Source: CAXRDE01 sp964229355
GTDB taxonomy: Bacteria; Cyanobacteriota; Sericytochromatia; UBA7694
Assembly: GCA_964229355.1 (NCBI GenBank)
Contig: CAXRDE010000019.1
Span: forward strand, 186,001-250,000
Length of the DNA: 64,000 nt
Reading direction: 5' to 3'
A model generated the notes under the pieces. It saw only the letters and a program-made list of their open reading frames with translations. It ran no database searches and was not told the origin of the DNA. This document shows, in pieces, positions 8,003 through 15,813 of the stretch (positions within the stretch are counted from its first letter, which is position 1; each line of letters opens with the position of its first letter). The position numbers and the translations under genes were made by a program.

Positions 8003-8371
8003 ATGAAAAAAGGTTTTCGCTTACTCACCCTTGCGATGCTGATGCTGATGCTCAGGTACACCCTGATGCCCCATCAGTTTATGGCCTATGCTCACGATTT
8101 AGAAATGTCGCAGCAGGTGCACCAATTGCAGGATGCCAAACACCGCGATTTCGAAAGCCGCTATGTGGTCACGCACCCTGAGCAGTTTGTCTTGAATACC
8201 TTTGTGGTCGACGACTATCTCGCAGTGGGCGAGCTTTTGCCCGTGCAATGGGAGCTCAGTCAACCCGTTATTTTCCCCCATGTGGCGTTTTATCAGCGTC
8301 CGCCAGACCGTGGTCCCCCGTGGCCTCACCCGGTGCCCCTCCACATTCCCTCCACCCATTTATTGATTTAA
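8003..8371 (+). CDS. Small exported protein heading the czc-like operon
   Basis: I do not recognise this 122-residue protein. A basic start followed by a leucine/methionine-rich hydrophobic segment (residues 2-20) looks like a signal peptide or anchor. The rest is His-containing and ends in a Pro-rich tail, closing with STHLLI. The ATG at 8003 has no ribosome site and lies about one base after the predicted transcription start, so translation may be leaderless. A GTG at 7982 would extend it by 7 residues but would fall inside the promoter. It is the first gene of the czcBAC-like operon. A protein in the same position heads the cus operon (27364-27813) and ends in STVLLI, which suggests a shared role in metal handling or sensing. 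Confidence 0.65.
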   Translation: MKKGFRLLTLAMLMLMLRYTLMPHQFMAYAHDLEMSQQVHQLQDAKHRDFESRYVVTHPEQFVLNTFVVDDYLAVGELLPVQWELSQPVIFPHVAFYQRPPDRGPPWPHPVPLHIPSTHLLI

Positions 8372-8439
8372 AACGCACTTTTGTTTATCCTCCGCGCTTG
8401 TTTTAAGCATTTTTTCTAATAAACAAAGGTCTATTTATC

Positions 8440-9876
8440 ATGTCTCAATCTCGTATGACGCTGCGCGTTGCAGCTTATGCCACCGCATGTCTGGTGGCTG
8501 CATCTCTTTTGCTGGGCGGTTACTACGCTTATCAGCAGCAACCCCGGGCACTGGCCGAAACCGGCGAAGTCCCCACCGCATCGACCCCCACCGCGATCCA
8601 AATCTCTGAAACGGCCCTTAAAAACATGGCCATTGGCCTCCAAACCGCAGGGCCCGCCACCCTCGAAACCACCCTTGCTCTGCCCGGACAAATTGCCGTG
8701 GACGAACACCGTCTCAAAGCCGTAACCTCACGCTTTGGGGGTGTGATTCTGCACATGCAAAAGCATGTGGGACAGCGGGTCAAGCAGGGCGAACTGTTGG
8801 CGGTGCTCGAAAGCCGTGAGCTGGCGGATCTTAAACTGGCGTATCTGCAACAACAGAGCCAACAGCAGCAGAGCAGCCGCCAATTGCAACAGCAGCAGCA
8901 AATCCGCGAGGGTGTCCAACGGCTCTTGCACCTTTTACAGCAAAAAGCCAGTTTTGAGCGCATTCAAAAAGAAGTGGTGCAACTCAAGGTGGGCACCCCC
9001 AAAGCCACCTTACTCAACGACTATACCCGCCTCAAAAACGCCGCCGAGAGCCTGCGTCGCGAAACCCAGTTGTATCACGACCAGCTCAGCTCATCAGAAG
9101 CCTTTTTACAGGCCAAACAAGCTTACGAAGCGGCCCAGGCCAGCTATATGGGAAGCCTGGAAGAAATTGCCCGTACCCAGGACAACCAGCTTTATGAGGC
9201 CCAATTGGCACATAACCTGGCACAGCAGGGCAACAGCGCCGCTGCCAGCAAGCTCGCCGGAATGGGTATTCCCCTGGAGCGGCTCACCCAGAACCCAGCC
9301 ACGGCGCTAAATCGCTACGAAATCTACGCACCCATGTCAGGCACCCTGATCGAAAAAAACGTCACCGAAGGGGACACCGTTAGCGCCGAAAGTGCGCTGT
9401 ACAAAATCGCAGATCTTTCAGCGGTGTGGGCCGAAACCCAAATTTACGAAAGCGATATTCCCCGCGTCAAAGTGGGTTCGCCCGTCACCATTTTTGCCGA
9501 AAACCAGGCCCATCAGGCCCCCGGTCGACTTGAACACTTAAAACCCTTTGTCAATGAAGAAACCCGCACCGCTGAAGCCCATGCTGAAATTCCGAATCCC
9601 AAAGGCATTTGGTTTCCGGGCATGTTTATTACCCTCAAGGTGCAACAACAGCAAAAGTTTGTGCCGCTGGCTGTAGAGCTGAAAGCCCTGCAAACCCTGA
9701 ACCAACAGACCGGTGTTTTTGTCAAAAGTCCCGAAGGCTTTGTGTTCCGTCCCCTGACGCTGGGTTTACAGGCCGAAAATGCCGTCGAGGTGCTTTCGGG
9801 CCTCAAGGCCGGGGAACGTTATGTGACCGACAATAGCTTTGTGCTGAAGTCAGAATTTTTAGGACAGGCGGAATAA
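8440..9876 (+). CDS. czcB: CzcB-type RND periplasmic adaptor
   Basis: This 478-residue membrane fusion protein links an inner-membrane RND pump to an outer-membrane channel. A membrane anchor or uncleaved signal lies at about residues 8-30. The first half of the barrel-sandwich (lipoyl-like) domain (about 80-128) is followed by a long, Gln-rich alpha-helical hairpin (about 130-275). The second half follows (MSGTLIEKNVTEGDTV, then DLSAVWAETQIYE), and then beta-barrel and membrane-proximal domains. It has no separate heavy-metal-binding domain, unlike the CusB-like protein at 24069-25487. It lies 3 bases upstream of the czcA-like pump gene and has an AAAGG ribosome site. The partner pump suggests divalent metal efflux. 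Confidence 0.9.
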   Translation: MSQSRMTLRVAAYATACLVAASLLLGGYYAYQQQPRALAETGEVPTASTPTAIQISETALKNMAIGLQTAGPATLETTLALPGQIAVDEHRLKAVTSRFGGVILHMQKHVGQRVKQGELLAVLESRELADLKLAYLQQQSQQQQSSRQLQQQQQIREGVQRLLHLLQQKASFERIQKEVVQLKVGTPKATLLNDYTRLKNAAESLRRETQLYHDQLSSSEAFLQAKQAYEAAQASYMGSLEEIARTQDNQLYEAQLAHNLAQQGNSAAASKLAGMGIPLERLTQNPATALNRYEIYAPMSGTLIEKNVTEGDTVSAESALYKIADLSAVWAETQIYESDIPRVKVGSPVTIFAENQAHQAPGRLEHLKPFVNEETRTAEAHAEIPNPKGIWFPGMFITLKVQQQQKFVPLAVELKALQTLNQQTGVFVKSPEGFVFRPLTLGLQAENAVEVLSGLKAGERYVTDNSFVLKSEFLGQAE

Positions 9877-9879
9877 ACC

Positions 9880-12800
9880 ATGCTGAACGCCTTACTCCGC
9901 TTTTCGACCCGACACAGCTGGCTCGTGGTGCTATTGTCCATGACCCTGATTGCCTCAGGGGTGTACCATTTTCAACACCTGCCCATTGATGCAGTACCCG
10001 ACATTACCAACGTACAAATTCAAATCAACACCGCTGCACCCGGTTACTCGCCCTTAGAAACCGAACAGCGAATCACCTTTCCCATTGAGACCCTGGTGGC
10101 GGGCATGCCTCACCTCAAAGAAACCCGCTCCCTGTCCAAATACGGCCTGTCACAAGTCACCGTGGTGTTTGAAGATGGCACCGATATTTATTTCGCCCGT
10201 CAACAGGTGGGCGAGCGCTTACGCACCGCGGGCAGCCAATTGCCCCCCGGTATCGATCCCGAAATGGGCCCCATTTCGACCGGGTTGGGCGAAATCTTTA
10301 TGTGGACCCTCAAGGCCCAACCGGACGCCCGCACGCCCGAAGGTCACCCCTATACGCCGGTGGACTTGCGTACCCTGCAAGACTGGGTGATTCGCCCCCA
10401 ATTGCGCAACTTGCCCGGCGTCGCCGAAATCAACGCCATGGGCGGCTTTCAAAAACAAATTCACATTACCCCACAGCCCGAAAAACTCCAGGCTTACCAC
10501 CTGCGCTTTGAAGATCTGATTCAGGCCTTAGAAAGCAACAATGCCAACGTGGGAGCCGGATACATTGAGCGCAACGGCGAGCAGTATCTGGTACGTGTCC
10601 CGGGTCAGGTCAAGACCCCTGAAGACATTGGCAATATTGTGATTCACAATACCCAGGGCGTGCCACTAAGGGTGAAACAGGTGGCCACCGTACAGCTGGG
10701 CAAGGAATTGCGCACCGGTGCAGCCACCCAGGATGGCGAAGAAGTGGTACTGGGCACGGCAGTGATGCTGCTGGGTGCCAATAGCCGCGACGTGGCCTAC
10801 CGTGTGGGTGAAAAACTCAAGGAAATTAACCAGAGCCTGCCTCAGGGGGTGGTCGCCGAACCCGTCTACGATCGCACCCTGTTGGTGGATAAAGCCATTC
10901 ACACCGTCGAAAAAAACCTGGTGGAAGGCGCTCTGCTGGTAGTGGTGATTCTGTTTCTCTTTTTGGGTAACTTCAGAGCCGCCCTCATTACCGCCATGAT
11001 TATCCCCCTGGCCATGTGTGTGACCCTGACCGGAATGGTCAAGGGCGGCATTTCGGCCAACCTGATGAGCCTGGGCGCACTGGACTTTGGCATTATTGTG
11101 GATGGCGCCGTGGTGATCGTCGAAAATGCCCTGCGCCGTATGGCCTTGCAACAACAGGCCCAGGGAGCTATCCTCAGCGCCCCCCAGCGACAAAGTGTAG
11201 TGCTCGCCGCCTCTCAAGAGGCCAGCAAAGAAATCCTCTTTGGTCAGCTGATTATTATGATGGTTTACATTCCCATTTTGAGCTTAACCGGGGTGGAGGG
11301 CAAAATGTTTGGCCCCATGGCCCTGACCGTTATCATTGCCATGGCCGGTGCCATGGTGCTGAGCTTTACCTTTGTGCCAGCGGCCATTACACTGCTGATT
11401 CGGGGACGCATCACCGAAAAAGAAAGCCGTCTGATGCACCAGTTAAAACGGGTTTATCAGCCCACTTTGGCCTGGCTGATTCAACGGCCCAAACAGGTGT
11501 TTGCCAGCACCCTGCTGTTGTTGGGGGTGTGTCTGGCCCTGGCCCTGGGTTTAGGACGTGAATTCATCCCCAGTCTCAACGAGGGCGATCTGATTGTGCA
11601 GCCCGTGCGCATTCCCGGCACCAGCCTCAGCCAGTCTGTGGCCATGGAGCACGCGATCGACAAAGCCCTGAGTGCCCTGCCCGAAACCCAACGGGTCTTT
11701 GCCCGCATCGGGACCGCTGAAATTGCCTCTGATCCCATGTCCCCCAATGAGGTGGATACCTTTGTCATGCTCAAAGATCGCAAAGATTGGCCCGATCCCA
11801 AAATGTCTCAGGCCGACCTGATCCAAAAAATTGAGGGCGTACTTGCTGATCTTCCCGGCTCGGTGTATGAGTTTACCCAACCCATCGAAATGCGCTTTAA
11901 CGAATTGATCGCGGGCGTGCGCAGCGATGTGGCCGTCAAAATTTTTGGGGACGACACCCAGGTATTGCTGCGTCAGGCCCATGCCATTGCCCAGGTGCTC
12001 AACGGCATTCCCGGCGCTTCAGACGTTAAAGTAGAGCAAGCTGACGGTTTGCCCATGCTCACCCTCGCTTTAAATTATCCGGCGCTCAGTCGCTATGGAT
12101 TGACGGTGTCAGAAGTGCAACATCTGGTGGAAGTGGCCATTGGCGGCAAATCCGTCGGCCAGTTATTTGAAGGCGATCGTCGCTTTGATCTGGTGGTGCG
12201 TCTGCCTGAGGCCCAGCGGCAGGATTTGGAGCAACTCAAACGCCTGCCCGTGCCCCTGCCCCAGGGCAAAGGCATGGTACCGCTTGCCAGTGTGGTGGAC
12301 TTTCAACTCAAGCCCGGCCCCAACCAAATCAGTCGCGAGGCCGGCAAACGTCGTATTGTGGTCACCGCCAACGTCAGAGGCCGCGATATGGGGTCCTTTG
12401 TGAGCGAAGCCCAGGACAAAATTGCCCAGCAGGTCACCCTGGAAAGCGGCTACTGGCTCACCTGGGGAGGACAATTTGAGCAAATGATCTCCGCGGCCAA
12501 TCGTCTCAAGGTGGTAATTCCCCTGGCCCTGGTGGTGATTATTGTACTGCTCTTTTTGGCCCTCAACCACCTCAAAGATGCCCTGTTGGTCTTCAGTGGT
12601 GTGCCCCTGGCACTCACCGGCGGCGTGGTGGCCTTATGGGTTCGGGGCATGCCCCTCTCCATTTCCGCGGGCATCGGCTTTATTGCTCTCTCGGGGGTGG
12701 CGGTGTTAAACGGGCTGGTGTTGATCTCTTTTATTAAACACCTGCGTGAAGACGGAAAACCCTTGCTGCAAGCGGTTCAGGAGGGCACATTGGTGCGCTT

Positions 12801-13026
12801 ACGGCCGGTGCTCATGACCGCCCTGGTGGCCTCTCTGGGCTTTATTCCCATGGCGCTGGCCCAGGGAACCGGTGCCGAGGTGCAGCGTCCGCTGGCCACA
12901 GTGGTTATTGGCGGTATTCTGTCATCCACGTTCTTAACCCTCTTGGTGTTCCCCGTGTTGTACACCTATTTCAACCATTCATCTGCGGAGGATGATTCCC
13001 ATGCAATTCCTGACATCGTATCCTAA
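9880..13026 (+). CDS. czcA: CzcA-type heavy-metal RND efflux pump
   Basis: This 1048-residue proton-driven RND transporter of the HME family is the inner-membrane engine of a tripartite efflux complex. The TM4 signature reads LDFGIIVDGAVVIVEN. Asp402, Asp408 and Glu415 fall at the same residue numbers as the proton-relay residues of Cupriavidus CzcA. This points to divalent cations (Zn, Co, Cd or Ni) and away from Cu/Ag, for which the TM4 motif would be AIGAMVD as in the second pump here. The large periplasmic loops and the twelve-helix plan are intact, so the gene looks functional. It follows czcB by 3 bases and overlaps the outer-membrane channel gene by 26 bases. The exact metal cannot be fixed from sequence. 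Confidence 0.93.
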   Translation: MLNALLRFSTRHSWLVVLLSMTLIASGVYHFQHLPIDAVPDITNVQIQINTAAPGYSPLETEQRITFPIETLVAGMPHLKETRSLSKYGLSQVTVVFEDGTDIYFARQQVGERLRTAGSQLPPGIDPEMGPISTGLGEIFMWTLKAQPDARTPEGHPYTPVDLRTLQDWVIRPQLRNLPGVAEINAMGGFQKQIHITPQPEKLQAYHLRFEDLIQALESNNANVGAGYIERNGEQYLVRVPGQVKTPEDIGNIVIHNTQGVPLRVKQVATVQLGKELRTGAATQDGEEVVLGTAVMLLGANSRDVAYRVGEKLKEINQSLPQGVVAEPVYDRTLLVDKAIHTVEKNLVEGALLVVVILFLFLGNFRAALITAMIIPLAMCVTLTGMVKGGISANLMSLGALDFGIIVDGAVVIVENALRRMALQQQAQGAILSAPQRQSVVLAASQEASKEILFGQLIIMMVYIPILSLTGVEGKMFGPMALTVIIAMAGAMVLSFTFVPAAITLLIRGRITEKESRLMHQLKRVYQPTLAWLIQRPKQVFASTLLLLGVCLALALGLGREFIPSLNEGDLIVQPVRIPGTSLSQSVAMEHAIDKALSALPETQRVFARIGTAEIASDPMSPNEVDTFVMLKDRKDWPDPKMSQADLIQKIEGVLADLPGSVYEFTQPIEMRFNELIAGVRSDVAVKIFGDDTQVLLRQAHAIAQVLNGIPGASDVKVEQADGLPMLTLALNYPALSRYGLTVSEVQHLVEVAIGGKSVGQLFEGDRRFDLVVRLPEAQRQDLEQLKRLPVPLPQGKGMVPLASVVDFQLKPGPNQISREAGKRRIVVTANVRGRDMGSFVSEAQDKIAQQVTLESGYWLTWGGQFEQMISAANRLKVVIPLALVVIIVLLFLALNHLKDALLVFSGVPLALTGGVVALWVRGMPLSISAGIGFIALSGVAVLNGLVLISFIKHLREDGKPLLQAVQEGTLVRLRPVLMTALVASLGFIPMALAQGTGAEVQRPLATVVIGGILSSTFLTLLVFPVLYTYFNHSSAEDDSHAIPDIVS

Positions 13027-14266
13027 TTTACGGCGCCGTGCGCTGAGCTGTCTCATGGTGGGTCTAAGTGCCTGTGTCGTGAGCTGGCCCGGAAACTCCA
13101 TGGCCCAGGCCCTGAGTCTGGCTGAAAGTGAGGCCCGTTTGGCCCAGTATCACCCCCTCATCCAGGCCTGTCAAAAGGATCCCGCCATTGCCCAGGCCTT
13201 ACAGGCCCAGGCCAGCCATTGGAATGCGCCCCGTCTCAATCTGGTGGGTGAAGATCTGCTGGGCTCAGCCGCTACATCAGGACAAAACTATACCCAATGG
13301 ACCCTTGAGCTGCAACAAGACATTCCCCTCAATGACTACCGCAGCCGTCTGAAGCAACTGGGCACCCAGGAGGCCCTTGCTGCACAAGCGCAATGTCAGG
13401 TGGTGACCCAAACCCTGCGCCAACAATTGCAGAGCGCTTACCTGGAAGCCCTGTACTGGCAAGAAGCCGTGCACTTGCAACAGGAGCAGGTGGTCCTGGT
13501 GGAACAATTGCGCGAAGGCATTGCCCGCCAAATCGCCCAGGGCAAACGGCCTGGCTTAGATCTCTTGCGCTTTGATAGCGAACAGGATCTGGCCCGTCTG
13601 GCCCTGAAACAGGCACAAAAAGAAGCCCAACAGCGCCGAGAACAGCTGGCCCTGTTCTGGACGGGCAGCCCTGAATTCACACCGCCGTTAGCGGAGGAGC
13701 GCCTGCAATGGCCCGGTCAGCGCCCGGCCCTGGAACACAGCCTGAGCGCCCGGTCCGCGCAGGCCCAGTACACCGTCGCTCAAAAGGCCCTTGAAACGGC
13801 CCAGTACCAGGGCTTACCCGATCTGACCCTGGGTTCTGGCCTGCGCTGGCACCCCGAAAGTCAGGATGTGGGCATCAATGTTCAGGTGGGCTGGAGCCTG
13901 CCCAATCTGCAGGCACAGGCAGACCGGCTCACGGTGCATCAATTGGAGCAAGCCAAAGCCTCAGATGCACTGCGCTTTGCACAGCAAACCGCTCAGCAAA
14001 GCCAGCGGCAGCTCCAACAGCAGCTCCAGCAAAAGCAGGCCCAATGGCAACTGTATCAGACGCAATTGATTCCCCGCGCCCAGCACTATCTCGAAAAGAT
14101 GCAAAAGGGCCTTTTACTGGGTAAATTTACCCTGCTTGAAGTGCTCGCAGCCCGCCAACAGGCGTATACTCTAAAAGAAGAAGCCCTGCGTCTTCAGATT
14201 GCCTTAAGTGGGTTACAACAGGCACTCCGTGAGTTGGGCCCCACACCGGCAGATACTACCCCCTGA
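13001..14266 (+). CDS. czcC: TolC/CzcC-family outer-membrane efflux protein
   Basis: This 421-residue outer-membrane channel protein has a Sec signal (cleavage near MAQA) and two OEP repeats made of long Gln/Ala/Leu-rich helices. It completes the CzcCBA export path. An in-frame ATG at 12992 abuts the GGAGG ribosome site with no spacing. The ATG at 13001, 9 bases downstream of GGAGG, is preferred. The gene overlaps czcA by 26 bases, which implies coupled translation. The order here is B-A-C, not the C-B-A of Cupriavidus. Confidence 0.88.
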   Translation: MQFLTSYPNLRRRALSCLMVGLSACVVSWPGNSMAQALSLAESEARLAQYHPLIQACQKDPAIAQALQAQASHWNAPRLNLVGEDLLGSAATSGQNYTQWTLELQQDIPLNDYRSRLKQLGTQEALAAQAQCQVVTQTLRQQLQSAYLEALYWQEAVHLQQEQVVLVEQLREGIARQIAQGKRPGLDLLRFDSEQDLARLALKQAQKEAQQRREQLALFWTGSPEFTPPLAEERLQWPGQRPALEHSLSARSAQAQYTVAQKALETAQYQGLPDLTLGSGLRWHPESQDVGINVQVGWSLPNLQAQADRLTVHQLEQAKASDALRFAQQTAQQSQRQLQQQLQQKQAQWQLYQTQLIPRAQHYLEKMQKGLLLGKFTLLEVLAARQQAYTLKEEALRLQIALSGLQQALRELGPTPADTTP

Positions 14267-14277
14267 AAAGAGACCTC

Positions 14278-14973
14278 ATGAGTGAAGCCAAACACCACTA
14301 CATCCACCGCCTGGGCTGGCTCCGTGCCGCCGTGCTGGGCGCCAATGACGGCATTGTCTCTACCGCCAGCTTGATTCTGGGGGTGGCTGCGGCGCGCATG
14401 GGCCATGCAGAGATTTTGCTCACGGGTCTGGCATCGCTGGTAGCGGGTGCCATCTCCATGGCCGCCGGAGAATACGTCTCGGTCAGTTCTCAGGCCGATA
14501 CCGAAAAAGCCGATCTGGCCATGGAGCGACAATCCTTAAAAACCAACCGGGCCTTCGAAATGCAAGAACTGGCCGAAATTTATACCGAACGCGGACTTGA
14601 GCCTGAGTTGGCCCAGGAAGTGGCACGGCAATTGATGGCCAAAAATGCGTTAGAAGCCCACGCCCGCGATGAACTGGGTATTTTTGAACACACCCGGGCT
14701 CGCCCCATGCAGGCGGCTCTGGCCTCAGGGGCCGCCTTTACCGTGGGGGCAGCTCTGCCCCTGCTGGTGACCTGGAGCTTGCCGCAATCCCCCCATGTGG
14801 TGTTCTGGGTCGCCGCCAGTTCGCTGGCTTTTTTAAGTCTTTTGGGTGGCCTGGCAGCCGGCATCGGCGGCGCGTCCTGGTTCAAAGGCGCACTGCGGGT
14901 GGGCTTATGGGGGGCTGCCGCCATGGGACTTACCGCCGCCGTGGGCAGTCTCTTTGGGGTCAACGGCATCTAA
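14278..14973 (+). CDS. VIT1/CCC1-family iron/manganese transporter
   Basis: This 231-residue membrane protein of the VIT1/CCC1 family has the characteristic opening WLRAAVLGANDGIVSTASL. A glycine-rich second helix reads GAISMAAGEYVSVSSQ. A cytoplasmic helical insert rich in Glu/Met (about residues 80-135) forms the metal-binding domain in plant VIT1, and three more membrane helices follow. Family members move Fe(II) or Mn(II) out of the cytosol in exchange for protons. It lies 11 bases after the TolC-like gene with its own GAGA-type ribosome site, so it is probably the last gene of the czc-like operon, extending that operon's range to Fe/Mn. Confidence 0.9.
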   Translation: MSEAKHHYIHRLGWLRAAVLGANDGIVSTASLILGVAAARMGHAEILLTGLASLVAGAISMAAGEYVSVSSQADTEKADLAMERQSLKTNRAFEMQELAEIYTERGLEPELAQEVARQLMAKNALEAHARDELGIFEHTRARPMQAALASGAAFTVGAALPLLVTWSLPQSPHVVFWVAASSLAFLSLLGGLAAGIGGASWFKGALRVGLWGAAAMGLTAAVGSLFGVNGI

Positions 14974-15021
14974 GATGCGGTATGATCAGGGGGCATCTTT
15001 GCGCAAACGAGGTCTTTTCTG

Positions 15022-15813
15022 ATGTCATTTTTAAGCATTGCCTGGCAACACTTTGCCCATTACCCGCTGGTGGTCTTGTACAACCGCGATGAATTTCGTG
15101 ACCGCCCCAGTGAGCCCCTCCAGCGCTGGCAGACCCGACCGGTGATTTACGGTGGCAAAGATCCCAAAAGTCAGGGGACCTGGCTGGCTATCAGCGAAAC
15201 TGGCAAATTTGCGGCCTTAACGGATTTTCACCATGCCCACCCCACACCCCATGAAGTCACCCAAAGCCGTGGCAAGCTCCTCATGGACTACCTCAAAAGC
15301 GACTTAGATCCCGATAGTTTTTTGCGCCGTACCATCCACGAGCGGCAAAAGACCCACCCCTGCAATCTCATTCTGGGCGATCGCCACAGCCTCTATTATA
15401 GCTGTTCTGTGTCACGGGCCGAGGAATCCTTAAGCCCTGGCATTCACAGCATTTCAGATTATTTCATGGATACGCCCATGCCCAAGTGCCAATACATGAA
15501 AAAGGCCCTGGGCAAGCGCCTCCAGGACGAGCGCCTCAGCGAGAAAGAACGCGAAGAGCTGTTTGAGCTGTTGGCCCGCCCCATGCGTTTTCCTGAGCAA
15601 GATCTGCCTCACCGCGGCTTTGATCCAAGCTATGAATCCGAGATGTCGCCCCTGTTCATTCATCAGGAACACTATGGCACCCTTTCTTCTGCCCTGATCA
15701 CCGTCGATAACGCAGGCCACGTGTGCTTTTCAGAACGCAATTACCAGCCCGGGCTTCCCCACAAAACCCATACGCTGGAGTTTGACATTCAGACCCCGCT
15801 GGCGGGTGACTAA
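15022..15813 (+). CDS. NRDE-family (TANGO2-like) protein
   Basis: This 263-residue protein of the NRDE/TANGO2 (DUF833) family has the diagnostic NRDEFRDRPSEP motif (residues 21-32) and a following GGKDPKSQGTWLA segment. Animal TANGO2 has been linked to lipid and haem handling, but bacterial members have no settled function. It has no signal peptide, so it is probably cytoplasmic. It overlaps the convergent S9 peptidase gene by 4 bases. A small inverted repeat lies between it and the preceding transporter gene. Confidence 0.85.
   Translation: MSFLSIAWQHFAHYPLVVLYNRDEFRDRPSEPLQRWQTRPVIYGGKDPKSQGTWLAISETGKFAALTDFHHAHPTPHEVTQSRGKLLMDYLKSDLDPDSFLRRTIHERQKTHPCNLILGDRHSLYYSCSVSRAEESLSPGIHSISDYFMDTPMPKCQYMKKALGKRLQDERLSEKEREELFELLARPMRFPEQDLPHRGFDPSYESEMSPLFIHQEHYGTLSSALITVDNAGHVCFSERNYQPGLPHKTHTLEFDIQTPLAGD

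Noticed and set aside
10666..11217. 183-codon minus-strand frame
   Set aside because: Antisense to conserved czcA membrane helices; the translation is His/Gln/Gly-rich low complexity typical of shadow frames.
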